NCBI GenBank assembly: GCA_943912265.1
Contig: CALTTS010000002.1
Location: 186,001 to 250,000, forward strand
Reading direction: 5' to 3'
Source of the DNA: an uncultured Xanthomonas sp.
GTDB taxonomy: Bacteria > Pseudomonadota > Gammaproteobacteria > Xanthomonadales > Xanthomonadaceae
Length of the DNA stretch: 64,000 nucleotides
Of this stretch, positions 26,051 through 35,284 are shown in pieces. The first letter of the stretch is position 1. The number at the start of each line of letters is the position of its first letter. The notes under the pieces are model-generated. The model saw only the letters and a list, made by a program, of their open reading frames with translations. It made no database searches and had not been told where the DNA came from. Both the position numbers and the translations under genes were made by a program.

Positions 26051-27475
26051 TCAGCGCTCGCGCACCTGGAACGGCCCCCACGGCGCCAGCTGCGGGCCGA
26101 TCTGCTGGCCGTCGCCGACCACGATCACCGACTGCTGCGCCGGGTCGTAGTACTTCTTCGCCGCCGCCTGCAGCTGCGCGGCGTCCACCGCATCGATCCG
26201 GGACACGTACTGGCCCAGGAATTCCGGCGGCAGGCCGACCAGCCAGTTGCGCGCCAGGCTGGCGGCCACCGCCGCCTGCATCTGGTTGGAGATCAGGTAG
26301 CCGCCGGCGACGTAGCGCTTGGCCGAGGCCAGCTCGGCCGCCGGCACCGGCTCGCTGCCCAGCCGCGAGAACTCGTGGAAGAACTGCTTGAGCGCGTCGC
26401 CGGTGACGTCGTTGCGCACGTCCGCCTGGGCCACCACGTTGCCGCCCGCGCGCAGCGCCGTCAGCCCGGCCCCGGCGCCGTAGGTGTAGCCCTTGTCCTC
26501 GCGCAGGTTCTGGTTGAGGCGGCTGCTGATGCCGCTGCCCAGCACGGTGCTGGCCAGCATCGCCGGCACGTAGTCCGGCGCGGTGGCCGGGATCGCCGGG
26601 CGGCCGATGCGGAAGGTGGATTGCACGCTGCCGTCGCGCTGGATGATCACCCGCTGCGGCGTGGCCTGCGCGGGCGCCGGCGGCGGATCGCCGGCCTCGG
26701 CACCGGCCGCCTTCCAGTCGCCGAAATCGCGCTCGGCCAGGGCGAAGGCCTGCGCCGCCGGCAGCTTGCCGGTGATCACCAGCAGCGCGTGGTCCGGGTG
26801 GAAGCGGCGCGCGTGCTCGGCCTGCAGCGTGGCCGGGGCGAGCGCGGCGATGGTCGCCTCGGACATCTGGCTGCGCGCATAGGGGTGCTCGCCGTAGATC
26901 GCCGCGAGCAGCGCGCGCGAAGCCTTGAACGCCGGCTGCGCCTCGGCCGCCTTAAGGCTCTGCGCGGCGTTGGCCTGGGCCAGCCTGACCTCGCCGTCCG
27001 GGAACGCCGGCGTGCGCGCCACTTCGGCCAGCAGCGCCAGCATCGGCGCGGCATGCGAGGCCAGCGCGTTGGCCGACAGGACGATGCCGTCGTTGCCGGC
27101 CGATGCGCCCAGCGCGCCGCCCATGCCCTGGGCCAGCTCGGCGATGGCGCGCGAATCGTGCGCGGCGGTGCCCTCGGCCAGCAGCCCGGCCAGCAGCGAG
27201 GCGAAGCCGGGCGTGGCGGCCGCGTCCGCGGCCAGGCCGGCATCGCGCACCGCCAGGGTGTAGTCCACGCGCGGCAGGCCGTCGCGCGGCACCACCCACA
27301 CCTGCAGGCCGTTGGCCAAGGTCTTCTTCTCGATCTTCGGCACCGGCAGCGGCTTGTCCGCGCCGTAGCCGGGCAGGCCCGGCGGCAATGCCGGCGTCGC
27401 GGCGGCGGCGCTGCCGAGCGCGGCGGACAGGGACAGGGCCAGGGCGGCCAGCGCGGGGATGTGCTTCGTGCTCAT
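26051..27475 (-). CDS. M16-family zinc peptidase-like protein, non-catalytic partner
   Basis: The 474-residue exported protein starts with a signal peptide (MSTKHIPALAALALSLSAAL). It has the two M16 halves, but at the first the active-site HxxEH is missing (ATPGFASLLAGLLAEGT). It retains the M16 substrate-binding RLNQNLREDKGYTYGAGAG in the second half. M16B pairs often combine one catalytic and one such inactive subunit. It lies 11 bp downstream of the catalytic partner. Confidence 0.85.
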   Translation of the reverse strand: MSTKHIPALAALALSLSAALGSAAAATPALPPGLPGYGADKPLPVPKIEKKTLANGLQVWVVPRDGLPRVDYTLAVRDAGLAADAAATPGFASLLAGLLAEGTAAHDSRAIAELAQGMGGALGASAGNDGIVLSANALASHAAPMLALLAEVARTPAFPDGEVRLAQANAAQSLKAAEAQPAFKASRALLAAIYGEHPYARSQMSEATIAALAPATLQAEHARRFHPDHALLVITGKLPAAQAFALAERDFGDWKAAGAEAGDPPPAPAQATPQRVIIQRDGSVQSTFRIGRPAIPATAPDYVPAMLASTVLGSGISSRLNQNLREDKGYTYGAGAGLTALRAGGNVVAQADVRNDVTGDALKQFFHEFSRLGSEPVPAAELASAKRYVAGGYLISNQMQAAVAASLARNWLVGLPPEFLGQYVSRIDAVDAAQLQAAAKKYYDPAQQSVIVVGDGQQIGPQLAPWGPFQVRER

Positions 27476-27486
27476 GGCGTGCTCCT

Positions 27487-28881
27487 TCACTTGCCGGCCT
27501 TGGCCGGGGCGGATGCGGGGGCGGCCTGCGGCAACAGGGCCGCGGGCCTGCGGTCGATGACGGTGCGGTTGGCGGCGGTCAGGTAGGTGCGGGCCACGCG
27601 CTGCAGGTCGGCCGAGCTCACGCCCTCGATCCAGCCGGGGATGCGGTTGGCCACGCCGGCGTCGCCCCACAGCGTCTGCAGCTTGGCCAGGGTGTCGGCG
27701 CGGTCCAGGAACATCTCCAGCCCGTCGTACCACTCGGCCAGCAGCCGGGTCTTGACCCGCGCCAGGGTGGCGTCGTCCACGCCCTGCTCGGCCACCTGGG
27801 CGATTTCCCCGTCGATGGCCGCGAGCAGGTCGTCGGCGCTGGCGGTGGGCTTGTACAGGGCGAACACGGTGAACAGGGTCGGGCCGTCGTATTCCCACGG
27901 GCTGGTCAGGCCGTACAGCGAGTCGACGTTGAGCGCCAGCTCGCGGCCCTTCACCAGCCCCTGGTACAGGCGCGAAGCGTCGCCGCCGGCCAGCAGCGCG
28001 CCGAGCACGGTCATCGGCGCCTGGTCGGCGCTGCCGCGCGCGGGCATCTTCCAGCCCACCGCCAGCGCCGGCACCTGGGCCAGCGCGTCGGCCTGGACGA
28101 TGCGCTTTTCCTCCGCGTTCAGGCCTTCGGCCACGTCCGGGCGGGCCGGCGCGGGCCGCGCCGGGATGGCGCCGAAGTACTTCTGCGCCAGGGCGAAGCC
28201 CTGCGCCGGGGTGACGTCGCCGGCGATCGCCAGCACCGCGTTGTTGGGGCCGTAGAAATCGCGGTGGAAACCGCGCACGTCGTCGAGGCTGGCGTTCTCC
28301 AGGTCCTCGAAGCTGCCGTAGCCATCGTGGCTGTTCTCCCACTTGCCGAACGCGTACTGGTTGATGTCCAGCCAGTAGAAGGCGCCGTAGGGCTTGTTCC
28401 TGACGTTGACCCGGATCTCCTCCTTCACCACGTCCTGCTGGTTCTTCAGCGTGGCCGGGTTGAAGTCCAGCGTCTTCATGCGGTCGGCTTCCAGCCACAG
28501 CATCGGCTCCAGCGCGGACACCGGCGCGGTCTCGATGTAGTTGGTGAAGTCCGGCCGGGTGGAGCCGTTGTTGCGGCCGCCGCCGCCGGTGATGACGCTG
28601 TCGAACACGCCCTTCTTCGCCTCCGGCGTGCCCTGGAACATCAGGTGCTCGAACAGGTGGGCGAAGCCGGTGCGGTCGCGCGGCTCCAGGCGCATGCCGA
28701 CGTGGTAGACCACGCTGATGCCCACCACCGGCGCGCTGTGGTCCTCGGACACCACCACGGTCAGGCCGTTGTCGAGCTTCTTCACCGCCACCGGGACGTC
28801 CCAGCGGTCGGGCGAGGCGGCCAGCGCCTCCGCGGTCAGCAGCATCCCCGCCAGCAGCAGGATGGTATGGCGCAGTCGCAT
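27487..28881 (-). CDS. M16-family zinc metallopeptidase, catalytic subunit
   Basis: The 464-residue exported protein has a signal peptide (RHTILLLAGMLLTAEALA) and the inverted zinc motif HLFEH in RTGFAHLFEHLMFQGT. The downstream Glu that completes the zinc site is expected in the QQDVVKEEIRVN helix. It probably works in the periplasm as a heterodimer with the gene below it. Start MRLRHTIL at 28881 is preferred to a Met eight codons upstream because it gives a normal signal peptide. Confidence 0.9.
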   Translation of the reverse strand: MRLRHTILLLAGMLLTAEALAASPDRWDVPVAVKKLDNGLTVVVSEDHSAPVVGISVVYHVGMRLEPRDRTGFAHLFEHLMFQGTPEAKKGVFDSVITGGGGRNNGSTRPDFTNYIETAPVSALEPMLWLEADRMKTLDFNPATLKNQQDVVKEEIRVNVRNKPYGAFYWLDINQYAFGKWENSHDGYGSFEDLENASLDDVRGFHRDFYGPNNAVLAIAGDVTPAQGFALAQKYFGAIPARPAPARPDVAEGLNAEEKRIVQADALAQVPALAVGWKMPARGSADQAPMTVLGALLAGGDASRLYQGLVKGRELALNVDSLYGLTSPWEYDGPTLFTVFALYKPTASADDLLAAIDGEIAQVAEQGVDDATLARVKTRLLAEWYDGLEMFLDRADTLAKLQTLWGDAGVANRIPGWIEGVSSADLQRVARTYLTAANRTVIDRRPAALLPQAAPASAPAKAGK

Positions 28882-29031
28882 GTCGGTTCTCCTGTCCCGA
28901 CCCATGGAATGCGCACCATACCGTCCGGCCGCAGTGCGGCAAGCCCCCCGGAAGTCACGGCCGGACGAACGGCCGGCACGGACCGGGCGCGCCCGCAGGA
29001 TGGCCGGTGCCGCGGCCAGGGCCGCCGGCGC

Positions 29032-30369
29032 TCAGGCCCGCGGCGCCCCGCTCTCTTCCGCGTCCTCCACGCCCACGTTGGTGCTGGCCGCGTCGTAGAC
29101 CTGCTTGTCGAGCAGGCCGGTCTCGCGCGCCACCAGCACCGGCACCACCATCTGCCCGGTGACGTTGGTGGCCGTGCGCATCATGTCGAGGATGCGGTCG
29201 ATCGCATACAGGTAGCCGATCACCTCCAGCGGCAGGTTGGCCGCGCTCAGCACCACGGTGGCCATCACCACCGCCGTGCCCGGCACGCCGGCCGTGCCGA
29301 AACTGCCCAGCACCGAGGCGATCAGCACCACGAAGTACTGGTCGGCGCTCAGCGGCACGCCGGTGTACTGGGCGATGAACACCGCGCACAGGGCCGGGTA
29401 GATCGCCCCGCAGCCGTCCATCTTGATGCTCGCGCCCAGCGGCACGGCGAACGCGGCGTAGTCCTTGTTCACGCCCAGGTTGTGGGTGATCGAACGCATC
29501 GCCACCGGCATGGCGGCAAAGCTCGACGAACTGACGAAGGCCACCTGCATGCCCGGCGAAGCGCCGCGGAAGAACTTCCACGGGTTCAGCCCGTGCGCCA
29601 GCAACAGGCCGCCGTACACCACCACGATCTGGATGATGCAGGCGATGTACAGCGCCAGCACGAAATTGCCCAGCGGCAGCAGCTTGCCGAAACCGTAGGA
29701 GCCCACCAGCGAGGCGATCAGGCCGAAGGTGCCGATCGGAGTGACTTCCAGCACGAAGCGCGTGACCTGGATCATGATCGCGCTCATCTGCCCGGTCAGC
29801 TTGCGCGCCTCGGCCACCTTGTCGCCCAGCTTGACCATGGCAAAACCGAGCAGGCCGGCGAAGAAGATCACCGGCAGGATCGAGCCGCGCCCGGCCGCCA
29901 GCACCGTTTCCCCGGCGGCGTTGGTCCTCGTGCCGATGCCGGCGAGCGCATAGAACACGTTGGACGGCACCACGCCGAGCAGCACCTCGATCGGACGGGG
30001 CACGTCGCGCGGTTTCCACGCCGCATCCACCTGCAGGCCGAAATGCCCGGCGCCCGGCTGCATCACCGTGCCCACGGCCAGCCCCACGCACACCGCCAGC
30101 GCCGCGGTGACGACGAACCACAGGAAAGTGCGCCCGCCCAGCGCAGCCACCGACTTCTGCCCGTGCAGGGCCGAGATCGCGTTGATCACCGCGAAGAACA
30201 CCAGCGGCACCGCGATCATCTTGATCAGCGTGACGTAAAGCTCGCCGAGCGGGCCGAACCACGTGTCCGCCGCCGGACCGAACGCCCAGCCGGCCAGCGC
30301 GCCGAGCACGAAGCCGCCGACCACGCGCTTCCAGAAGGGGATGGCCAGCCAGGCCGAGACCAGTTTCAT
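29032..30369 (-). CDS. dicarboxylate/amino acid:cation symporter (DctA/GltP family)
   Basis: The 445-residue transporter has about eight membrane helices plus two re-entrant loops. Family motifs are LYVTLIKMIAVPLVFFAVIN, the serine-rich loop AFVSSSSFAAMPVAM, and the substrate/ion site AVPLGASIKMDGCGAIYPAL and GTAGVPGTAVVM. The substrate (C4-dicarboxylate, glutamate or aspartate) cannot be fixed from sequence. It is divergent from the alkaline phosphatase gene with about 150 bp between the chosen starts. Confidence 0.9.
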   Translation of the reverse strand: MKLVSAWLAIPFWKRVVGGFVLGALAGWAFGPAADTWFGPLGELYVTLIKMIAVPLVFFAVINAISALHGQKSVAALGGRTFLWFVVTAALAVCVGLAVGTVMQPGAGHFGLQVDAAWKPRDVPRPIEVLLGVVPSNVFYALAGIGTRTNAAGETVLAAGRGSILPVIFFAGLLGFAMVKLGDKVAEARKLTGQMSAIMIQVTRFVLEVTPIGTFGLIASLVGSYGFGKLLPLGNFVLALYIACIIQIVVVYGGLLLAHGLNPWKFFRGASPGMQVAFVSSSSFAAMPVAMRSITHNLGVNKDYAAFAVPLGASIKMDGCGAIYPALCAVFIAQYTGVPLSADQYFVVLIASVLGSFGTAGVPGTAVVMATVVLSAANLPLEVIGYLYAIDRILDMMRTATNVTGQMVVPVLVARETGLLDKQVYDAASTNVGVEDAEESGAPRA

Positions 30370-30467
30370 TGCCGTTGCCCGTGCGGGAAATCAGGGAAGC
30401 GGGCACCTTAGACCAGCGCCTGCCGCGAAACGAGTCCCGCGCATGGAACGCCGCATCCGACATGCCA

Positions 30468-30485
30468 GTGTCATGCGGGTTTCAC
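30468..30485 (+). promoter_or_regulatory. possible Pho box upstream of the alkaline phosphatase
   Basis: GTGTCAT (468-474) and GTTTCAC (479-485) form two direct heptamers with an 11-bp period, the layout of a PhoB box (CTGTCAT repeats). They lie 35-52 bp before the preferred ATG at 30520. Each heptamer differs from consensus at one or more positions, so this is tentative. Confidence 0.4.
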
Positions 30486-30519
30486 AGAATCGGCGGCCAT
30501 GTCCACATGCCGATCCGTC

Positions 30520-32235
30520 ATGTCCGCCCGCACCCGTTTCGCCCTGCCCGCCCTCGTCCTGCCGCTGCTGGCCGCCTGCGCCAGCGTCCCGCCGTCCGCG
30601 CCCGCCGCGGCGCCCATGCCGCCCGCCGTCACGGTCGAGGACGTCGCCCACCCGCAGGGCGAGACGCCGGCCTGGTGGTATCGCAGCGGCGCCGCCCGCG
30701 CCGCCGCCAACGGCGCCATGAGCGGCCGGGCGAAGAACGTGATCCTGTTCCTCGGCGACGGCATGAGCCTGACCACGGTCGCCGCCGCGCGCATCCTCGA
30801 AGGCCAGCGCCACGGCAACCCGGGCGAGGAGAACCTGCTGAGCTGGGAGCGGTTCCCGGCCACCGCCTTCAGCAAGACCTACAACACCGATTCGCAGACG
30901 CCCGACTCGGCCGGCACCATGACCGCGATCGCCACCGGGGTGAAGACGCGCATGGGCGTGATCGGCCTGTCCGACACCCCGCGCGCCGAATGCGCCCCGA
31001 GCCTGGACAAGCCGCTGCTGACCTGGCTGCAGCTGGCCGACAGCGCCGGCATGGCCACCGGCGTGGTCACCACCACGCGCCTGACCCACGCCACCCCGGC
31101 GGCGATGTACGCCAAGTCGCCCGAGCGCAACTGGGAGAGCGATGCCGACCTGCCGCCCGCCGCCCGCGAGGCCGGCTGCCGCGACATCGCCCAGCAACTG
31201 CTGTCCACCGCCCGCTTCGGCCGCGGCCCGGTGGTCGCCTTCGGCGGCGGACGCGCCCAGTTCACCCCGGCCGCCGAGCGCGACCCGCAGTTCGACGACA
31301 AGGTCGGCCTGCGCCTGGACGGCCGCGACCTGGTCGGCGAATGGCGCCAGGCCCATCCGCAGGGCGCCTACGTGCGCACCGCCGCCCAGCTCGACGCCGC
31401 CGCCGATGCGCCGGCCCTGCTCGGCCTGTTCGACTACGACCACATGAGCTTCGAGCACGACCGCGACACCGGCCCGGACGGCGAGCCCAGCCTGGCGCAG
31501 ATGACCCGCGCCGCCGTGCGCACGCTGGCGCGCGATCCCGCCGGTTTCGTGCTGATGGTCGAGGGCGGGCGCATCGACCATGCCAACCACTACGGCAACG
31601 CCTATCGCGCGCTCGACGAGACCATCGCCCTGTCCGAGGCGGTGCGCGCCGCGCTGGAGACCGCGCCGCCGGACACCCTGGTCATCGTCACCGCCGACCA
31701 CTCGCACGTGCTCAACTTCGCCGGCTACCCGGTGCGCGGCAACCCGATCCTGGGCAAGGTGCGCGGCACCGGCGGCGAGGACGGCGACCGCAGCCAGTAC
31801 GCACGCGACCTCGCCGGGCAGACCTACACCACCCTCAGCTATGCCAACGGCCCCGGCTATCCGGGCGCCAGCAACGCGCAGCCCGAGGGGCCCAAGCACT
31901 TCATCCACGAGCCGGCCGACATCGCCACCGCGCGCGGCCGGCCCAACCTGGACACGGTGAACACCGAGGACCCGGACTACCTGCAGGAATCAATGGTCCC
32001 GATGAAATCCGAATCGCACGGCGGCGAGGATGTGGGCGTCTGGGCCACCGGCCCGGGCAGCGTCGCCGTCCACGGCACGATGGAGGAGAACGTGCTGTAC
32101 CACGTCATCGTGCAGGCCACGCCCAAGCTGCGCGAACGCCTGTGCCAGGCCGGCACCTGCAACGCCGACGGGGTGCCGGTGGCACTGCCGGCGATCGCCG
32201 ACTTCGAACGCCCCGGCGGCACCGGCCGCGACTGA
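30520..32235 (+). CDS. PhoA-family alkaline phosphatase, exported
   Basis: The 571-residue enzyme (from MSARTRFALP) has a signal peptide with a lipobox-like LLAAC, then the PhoA motifs: VILFLGDGMSLTT for metal binding, Ser130 in TPDSAGTMTAIATG as the phosphorylated nucleophile, EGGRIDHANHYGNA, TADHSHVLN and HGGEDVGVWATGPG. It is larger than E. coli PhoA (471) through insertions near residues 235-290 and 400-470. It releases phosphate from monoesters outside the inner membrane. A start at 30499 is also possible. A small membrane-protein gene follows 91 bp later. Confidence 0.9.
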   Translation: MSARTRFALPALVLPLLAACASVPPSAPAAAPMPPAVTVEDVAHPQGETPAWWYRSGAARAAANGAMSGRAKNVILFLGDGMSLTTVAAARILEGQRHGNPGEENLLSWERFPATAFSKTYNTDSQTPDSAGTMTAIATGVKTRMGVIGLSDTPRAECAPSLDKPLLTWLQLADSAGMATGVVTTTRLTHATPAAMYAKSPERNWESDADLPPAAREAGCRDIAQQLLSTARFGRGPVVAFGGGRAQFTPAAERDPQFDDKVGLRLDGRDLVGEWRQAHPQGAYVRTAAQLDAAADAPALLGLFDYDHMSFEHDRDTGPDGEPSLAQMTRAAVRTLARDPAGFVLMVEGGRIDHANHYGNAYRALDETIALSEAVRAALETAPPDTLVIVTADHSHVLNFAGYPVRGNPILGKVRGTGGEDGDRSQYARDLAGQTYTTLSYANGPGYPGASNAQPEGPKHFIHEPADIATARGRPNLDTVNTEDPDYLQESMVPMKSESHGGEDVGVWATGPGSVAVHGTMEENVLYHVIVQATPKLRERLCQAGTCNADGVPVALPAIADFERPGGTGRD

Positions 32236-32326
32236 TCCGCCACCTGGCGACCGGCGCCGGATCGGCCAGCATCGCGGCGGCCGGGATCACCGGCCATCAC
32301 GCCGGCCATCAAGGGGAATCCACGGC

Positions 32327-32632
32327 ATGATCATCAGGAAATCCGACGTCGTGTCCGCGGGCAAGATCACCGGCATCATCCCCGCCGGCTTCGGCCTGAT
32401 CGCGGGAGTGCCGGTGTTCCTGTTCGGCAGCCTGCTCGACGGGATGACGGGGATGATGGCCGGCCAGCACGGCGGCCCGGCCGGTTGCATCGGCGGCATC
32501 GGCGGCATCGGCGCGGGGATCTTCATGCCGCTGCCGTACGGCATCCTCGGCTTCGCCAGTGCACTGATCTGCGCCCTGGTCTACAACCTGGCCTCGGGTG
32601 TCGCGGGCGGCATCCGCATCGAGGCGGAATGA
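32327..32632 (+). CDS. small membrane protein, unknown
   Basis: The 101-residue protein begins MIIRKSDVVSAGKITG and has two long hydrophobic stretches separated by a Gly/Ile-rich linker (CIGGIGGIGAGIFMPLPYGI). It ends IRIEAE. AAGGGGAA lies about ten bases before the ATG. I do not recognise the family; the C-terminal half resembles DUF3566-like small membrane proteins only loosely. It follows the alkaline phosphatase on the same strand and may be cotranscribed. Confidence 0.6.
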   Translation: MIIRKSDVVSAGKITGIIPAGFGLIAGVPVFLFGSLLDGMTGMMAGQHGGPAGCIGGIGGIGAGIFMPLPYGILGFASALICALVYNLASGVAGGIRIEAE

Positions 32633-32764
32633 CGGCCCCGGCGGTCCGGGTGGCGGCGCCCGGATCGCCGCCGCGGCCACGCAATCCTGGTCACGCGCTG
32701 CCGCGGACGCCGCCGAGTGGCGCAGGGCGGCGGACAGGCCGCCCCGCCGGTGCGACGGGTTCCG

Positions 32765-33217
32765 TCAGAACCCCGGCTTCGCGATCACCAGCCACAGCAC
32801 GCCGAGCAGCAGCAGCACCGGCGCCTCGTTGAAGAGGCGCAGGGTGCGGCCGGCCGGCAGCGCGCGGCCCCGGTCCAGGCCCTTCAGCCAGCGCCCGCCG
32901 ACCACGTAGTGGGCCAGCAGCACCACCACCAGCGCCAGCTTGGCGTGCAGCCACGGCCCCGGCACGAACAGGCGCGGCAGCAGCGCGGGCGAGAGCTTCC
33001 AGCCGAACCACATCAGCAGGCCGCACACGACCGCCAGCCCGAACATGATGTGGCCGAAGCGGTACAGCCGCCGCCCCATCAGCGCCAGGTGCGCCTGCAC
33101 CTCCGGCTTGCCGGCGGTTTCGGCGATGTTGACCAGGATGCGCGGCAGGTAGAACACCGCCGCCATCCACGCGATCACGAACAGCACGTGGAAGGTCTTC
33201 ACCCAGAGGTACAGCAT
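32765..33217 (-). CDS. HemJ-like / CopD-family membrane protein
   Basis: The 150-residue protein has four membrane helices. YLWVKTFHVLFVIAWMAAVF holds the conserved first-helix His, LHAKLALVVVLLAHY the conserved Lys, and the C-terminus RLFNEAPVLLLLGVLW matches the HemJ family (UPF0093), the oxidase that converts protoporphyrinogen IX to protoporphyrin IX. No other heme genes are adjacent, so HemJ function is inferred from the family. MLYLWVK at 33217 is the preferred start. Confidence 0.82.
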   Translation of the reverse strand: MLYLWVKTFHVLFVIAWMAAVFYLPRILVNIAETAGKPEVQAHLALMGRRLYRFGHIMFGLAVVCGLLMWFGWKLSPALLPRLFVPGPWLHAKLALVVVLLAHYVVGGRWLKGLDRGRALPAGRTLRLFNEAPVLLLLGVLWLVIAKPGF

Positions 33218-33313
33218 GTGCGGCCCCGCATGTCGTTGGATCGCCACAGGATAGCGGCTGCCGCGCGCGCCCGGAGCGGGTATCGTGCGCGTCCCGCCCG
33301 CGGACGCCCCGCC

Positions 33314-33928
33314 ATGCCCGACGCCAAGCGCTACGACGAAGCCTATTTCCGCCGCTGGTATCGCGGTGCCGATGCCGTCGCCGGCGGCAGGGCGCGGCTG
33401 GCGCGCAAGGTGGCCCTGGCCGTGGCCACGGCCGAGTACTACCTGGAGCGCCCGATCCGCAGCGTGCTCGACGTCGGCTGCGGCGAAGGCGCGTGGCGCG
33501 CGCCGCTGCTGAAATTGCGGCCGAAGCTGGACTACCTCGGCTTCGACGCCAGCGACTACGCGGTGCGCCGCTACGGCCGCAGCCGCAACCTACACCCGGC
33601 CCGGTTCGGCGACTTCCGCTGGCTGCGCCCGTGCGCGCCGGCGGACCTGCTGGTGTGCTCGGACGTGATGCACTACGTGCCGGCGGCCGAACTGAAGCAC
33701 GGCCTGGACGGCATCGCCGAACTGTGCGGCGGCGTGGCCTTCCTCGAAACCTTCGCCCGGGAAGACGCTTTCGACGGCGACCGCGAGGGGTTCCAGCCGC
33801 GCGCCGCGGCCTGGTACCGGCGCGAATTCGCCGCGCGCGGGCTGCAGCCGCTGGGCTCGCACTGCTGGCTGTCCCCGCGCCTGGCCGGGCACGCCGCCGC
33901 GCTGGAAACCCTGCCGCCGCGGGCCTGA
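33314..33928 (+). CDS. class I SAM-dependent methyltransferase
   Basis: The 204-residue protein has the SAM-binding motif I SVLDVGCGEGAWR, motif II LDYLGFDASDYAV, and a motif IV-like DLLVCSDVMHYVP. The N-terminus (KRYDEAYFRRWYRG) is of the type seen in small-molecule methyltransferases. The substrate is unknown. It lies alone, divergent from the HemJ-like gene. Confidence 0.8.
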   Translation: MPDAKRYDEAYFRRWYRGADAVAGGRARLARKVALAVATAEYYLERPIRSVLDVGCGEGAWRAPLLKLRPKLDYLGFDASDYAVRRYGRSRNLHPARFGDFRWLRPCAPADLLVCSDVMHYVPAAELKHGLDGIAELCGGVAFLETFAREDAFDGDREGFQPRAAAWYRREFAARGLQPLGSHCWLSPRLAGHAAALETLPPRA

Positions 33929-33995
33929 CGGCGCGTTAAGCCTTGCCGACGGGGCTTCCGCTATCCTGCGCCTCCCGCTCGCCGGCCATCCCGCC

Positions 33996-35240
33996 ATGCT
34001 CTACCAGCTGCACGAACTGACGCGCCACTGGCTGGCGCCCTGGGTCCACCAGGCCGGCGCCAACGCGCGCATGTTCTCCGACCCGGACAGCCTGTGGTCC
34101 TCGCTGCCCGGCGCGGACGGCATCGCCGCCGGCAACGAGCTGTTCCACCGCCTCGGCAAGGATTACGAGAAGCCGGCCTGGGCCGTGGGCACGGTGCAGG
34201 TGGAGGGCCACGCGCTGCCGGTGATCGAGCAGGAGGTGCGGGTCAAGCCGTTCTGCCGGCTGCTGCGGATGAAGCGCTTTTCCGACGATGCCGGCGTGGT
34301 GGAGGCGATGAAGCACCAGCCATCCGTGCTGGTGGTGGCGCCGCTGTCCGGCCACCACGCCACCCTGCTGCGCGACACCGTGCGCGTGCTGCTGCAGGAC
34401 CACAAGGTCTGGATCACCGACTGGGTGGACGCGCGCATGGTGCCGGCGGCGGAAGGCCCGTTCGGGCTGGACGACTACATCGCTTACGTCGAGGAGTTCA
34501 TCCGCCTGATCGGCGCCGAAGACCTCAACGTGGTCAGCGTCTGCCAGCCCACCGTGCCGGTGCTGGCGGCGGTGTCGCTGATGGCCGCGCGCGGCGAGGC
34601 CACGCCGCGCACGCTGACGATGATGGGCGGGCCGATCGACGCGCGCATGAGCCCCACCCAGGTCAACGACCTGGCCACGCACAACCCGCTGTCGTGGTTC
34701 GAGAACAGCCTGATCCATCCGGTGCCGCCGCCCTACCCGGGCCAGGGCCGGCCGGTGTATCCGGGCTTCCTGCAGCATGCCGGCTTCCTGTCGATGAACC
34801 CGAGCCGGCACTTCCGCTCGCACTGGGATTTCTTCAACGATCTGGTCAAGGGCGACATGGAAGACGCGCAGGCGCACCGCGCGTTCTACGACGAATACAA
34901 CGCCGTGCTCGACATGCCGGCCGAGTTCTACCTGGACACCATCCGCATCGTGTTCCAGCAGTTCCTGCTGCCGCGCGGGGAATGGGACGTGCGCGGCGAG
35001 CACGTGGACCCGGCGGCGATCCGCAAGACCGCGCTGCTCACCATCGAGGGCGAGCTGGACGACATCGCCGGCCTCGGCCAGACCCGCGCCGCGCACGACC
35101 TGTGCACCGGCATCGCGAAGAAGCACCATCGCCACCTGACCGTCGAGGGCGCCGGCCACTACGGCATCTTCAGCGGCAAGCGCTGGCGCGAATCGGTGTA
35201 CCCGCGCGTGCGCGACTTCATCGCCGCCTACCACGGCTGA
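33996..35240 (+). CDS. phaZ: intracellular polyhydroxyalkanoate depolymerase
   Basis: The 414-residue enzyme matches PhaZ1-type intracellular depolymerases of stored short-chain PHA. The N-terminus MLYQLHELTRHWLAPW and LSGHHATLLRDTVRVLLQDH, then WITDWVDARMVP are characteristic. The nucleophile is Cys183 in VVSVCQPTVPVLAA rather than Ser, and the His is in VEGAGHYGIFSG. No phaC or phasin gene is near. The product probably lets the cell degrade its polymer reserve. Confidence 0.9.
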   Translation: MLYQLHELTRHWLAPWVHQAGANARMFSDPDSLWSSLPGADGIAAGNELFHRLGKDYEKPAWAVGTVQVEGHALPVIEQEVRVKPFCRLLRMKRFSDDAGVVEAMKHQPSVLVVAPLSGHHATLLRDTVRVLLQDHKVWITDWVDARMVPAAEGPFGLDDYIAYVEEFIRLIGAEDLNVVSVCQPTVPVLAAVSLMAARGEATPRTLTMMGGPIDARMSPTQVNDLATHNPLSWFENSLIHPVPPPYPGQGRPVYPGFLQHAGFLSMNPSRHFRSHWDFFNDLVKGDMEDAQAHRAFYDEYNAVLDMPAEFYLDTIRIVFQQFLLPRGEWDVRGEHVDPAAIRKTALLTIEGELDDIAGLGQTRAAHDLCTGIAKKHHRHLTVEGAGHYGIFSGKRWRESVYPRVRDFIAAYHG

Positions 35241-35269
35241 ACCGCCGCACCGGCACCATGCCGGGCGGT
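35241..35269. terminator. hairpin between convergent phaZ and the sensor-domain gene
   Basis: An inner perfect stem CCGGCA/TGCCGG (35250-35264, CCA loop) is extended by outer pairs ACCGC/GCGGT (241-245 with 265-269), right at the phaZ stop. There is no T-run, so only weak termination on either strand is expected. Confidence 0.35.
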
Positions 35270-35284
35270 GGTCCGGCAGCGCCC

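Noticed and set aside
27103..30411. An 1102-codon plus-strand open frame over the M16 and symporter genes
   Set aside because: His/Gln/Arg/Ala-rich translation with no recognisable domain, antisense to three clear genes.
33996..35240. Extracellular-type PHB depolymerase
   Set aside because: No signal peptide and Cys183 instead of the lipase-box Ser; the intracellular type fits.
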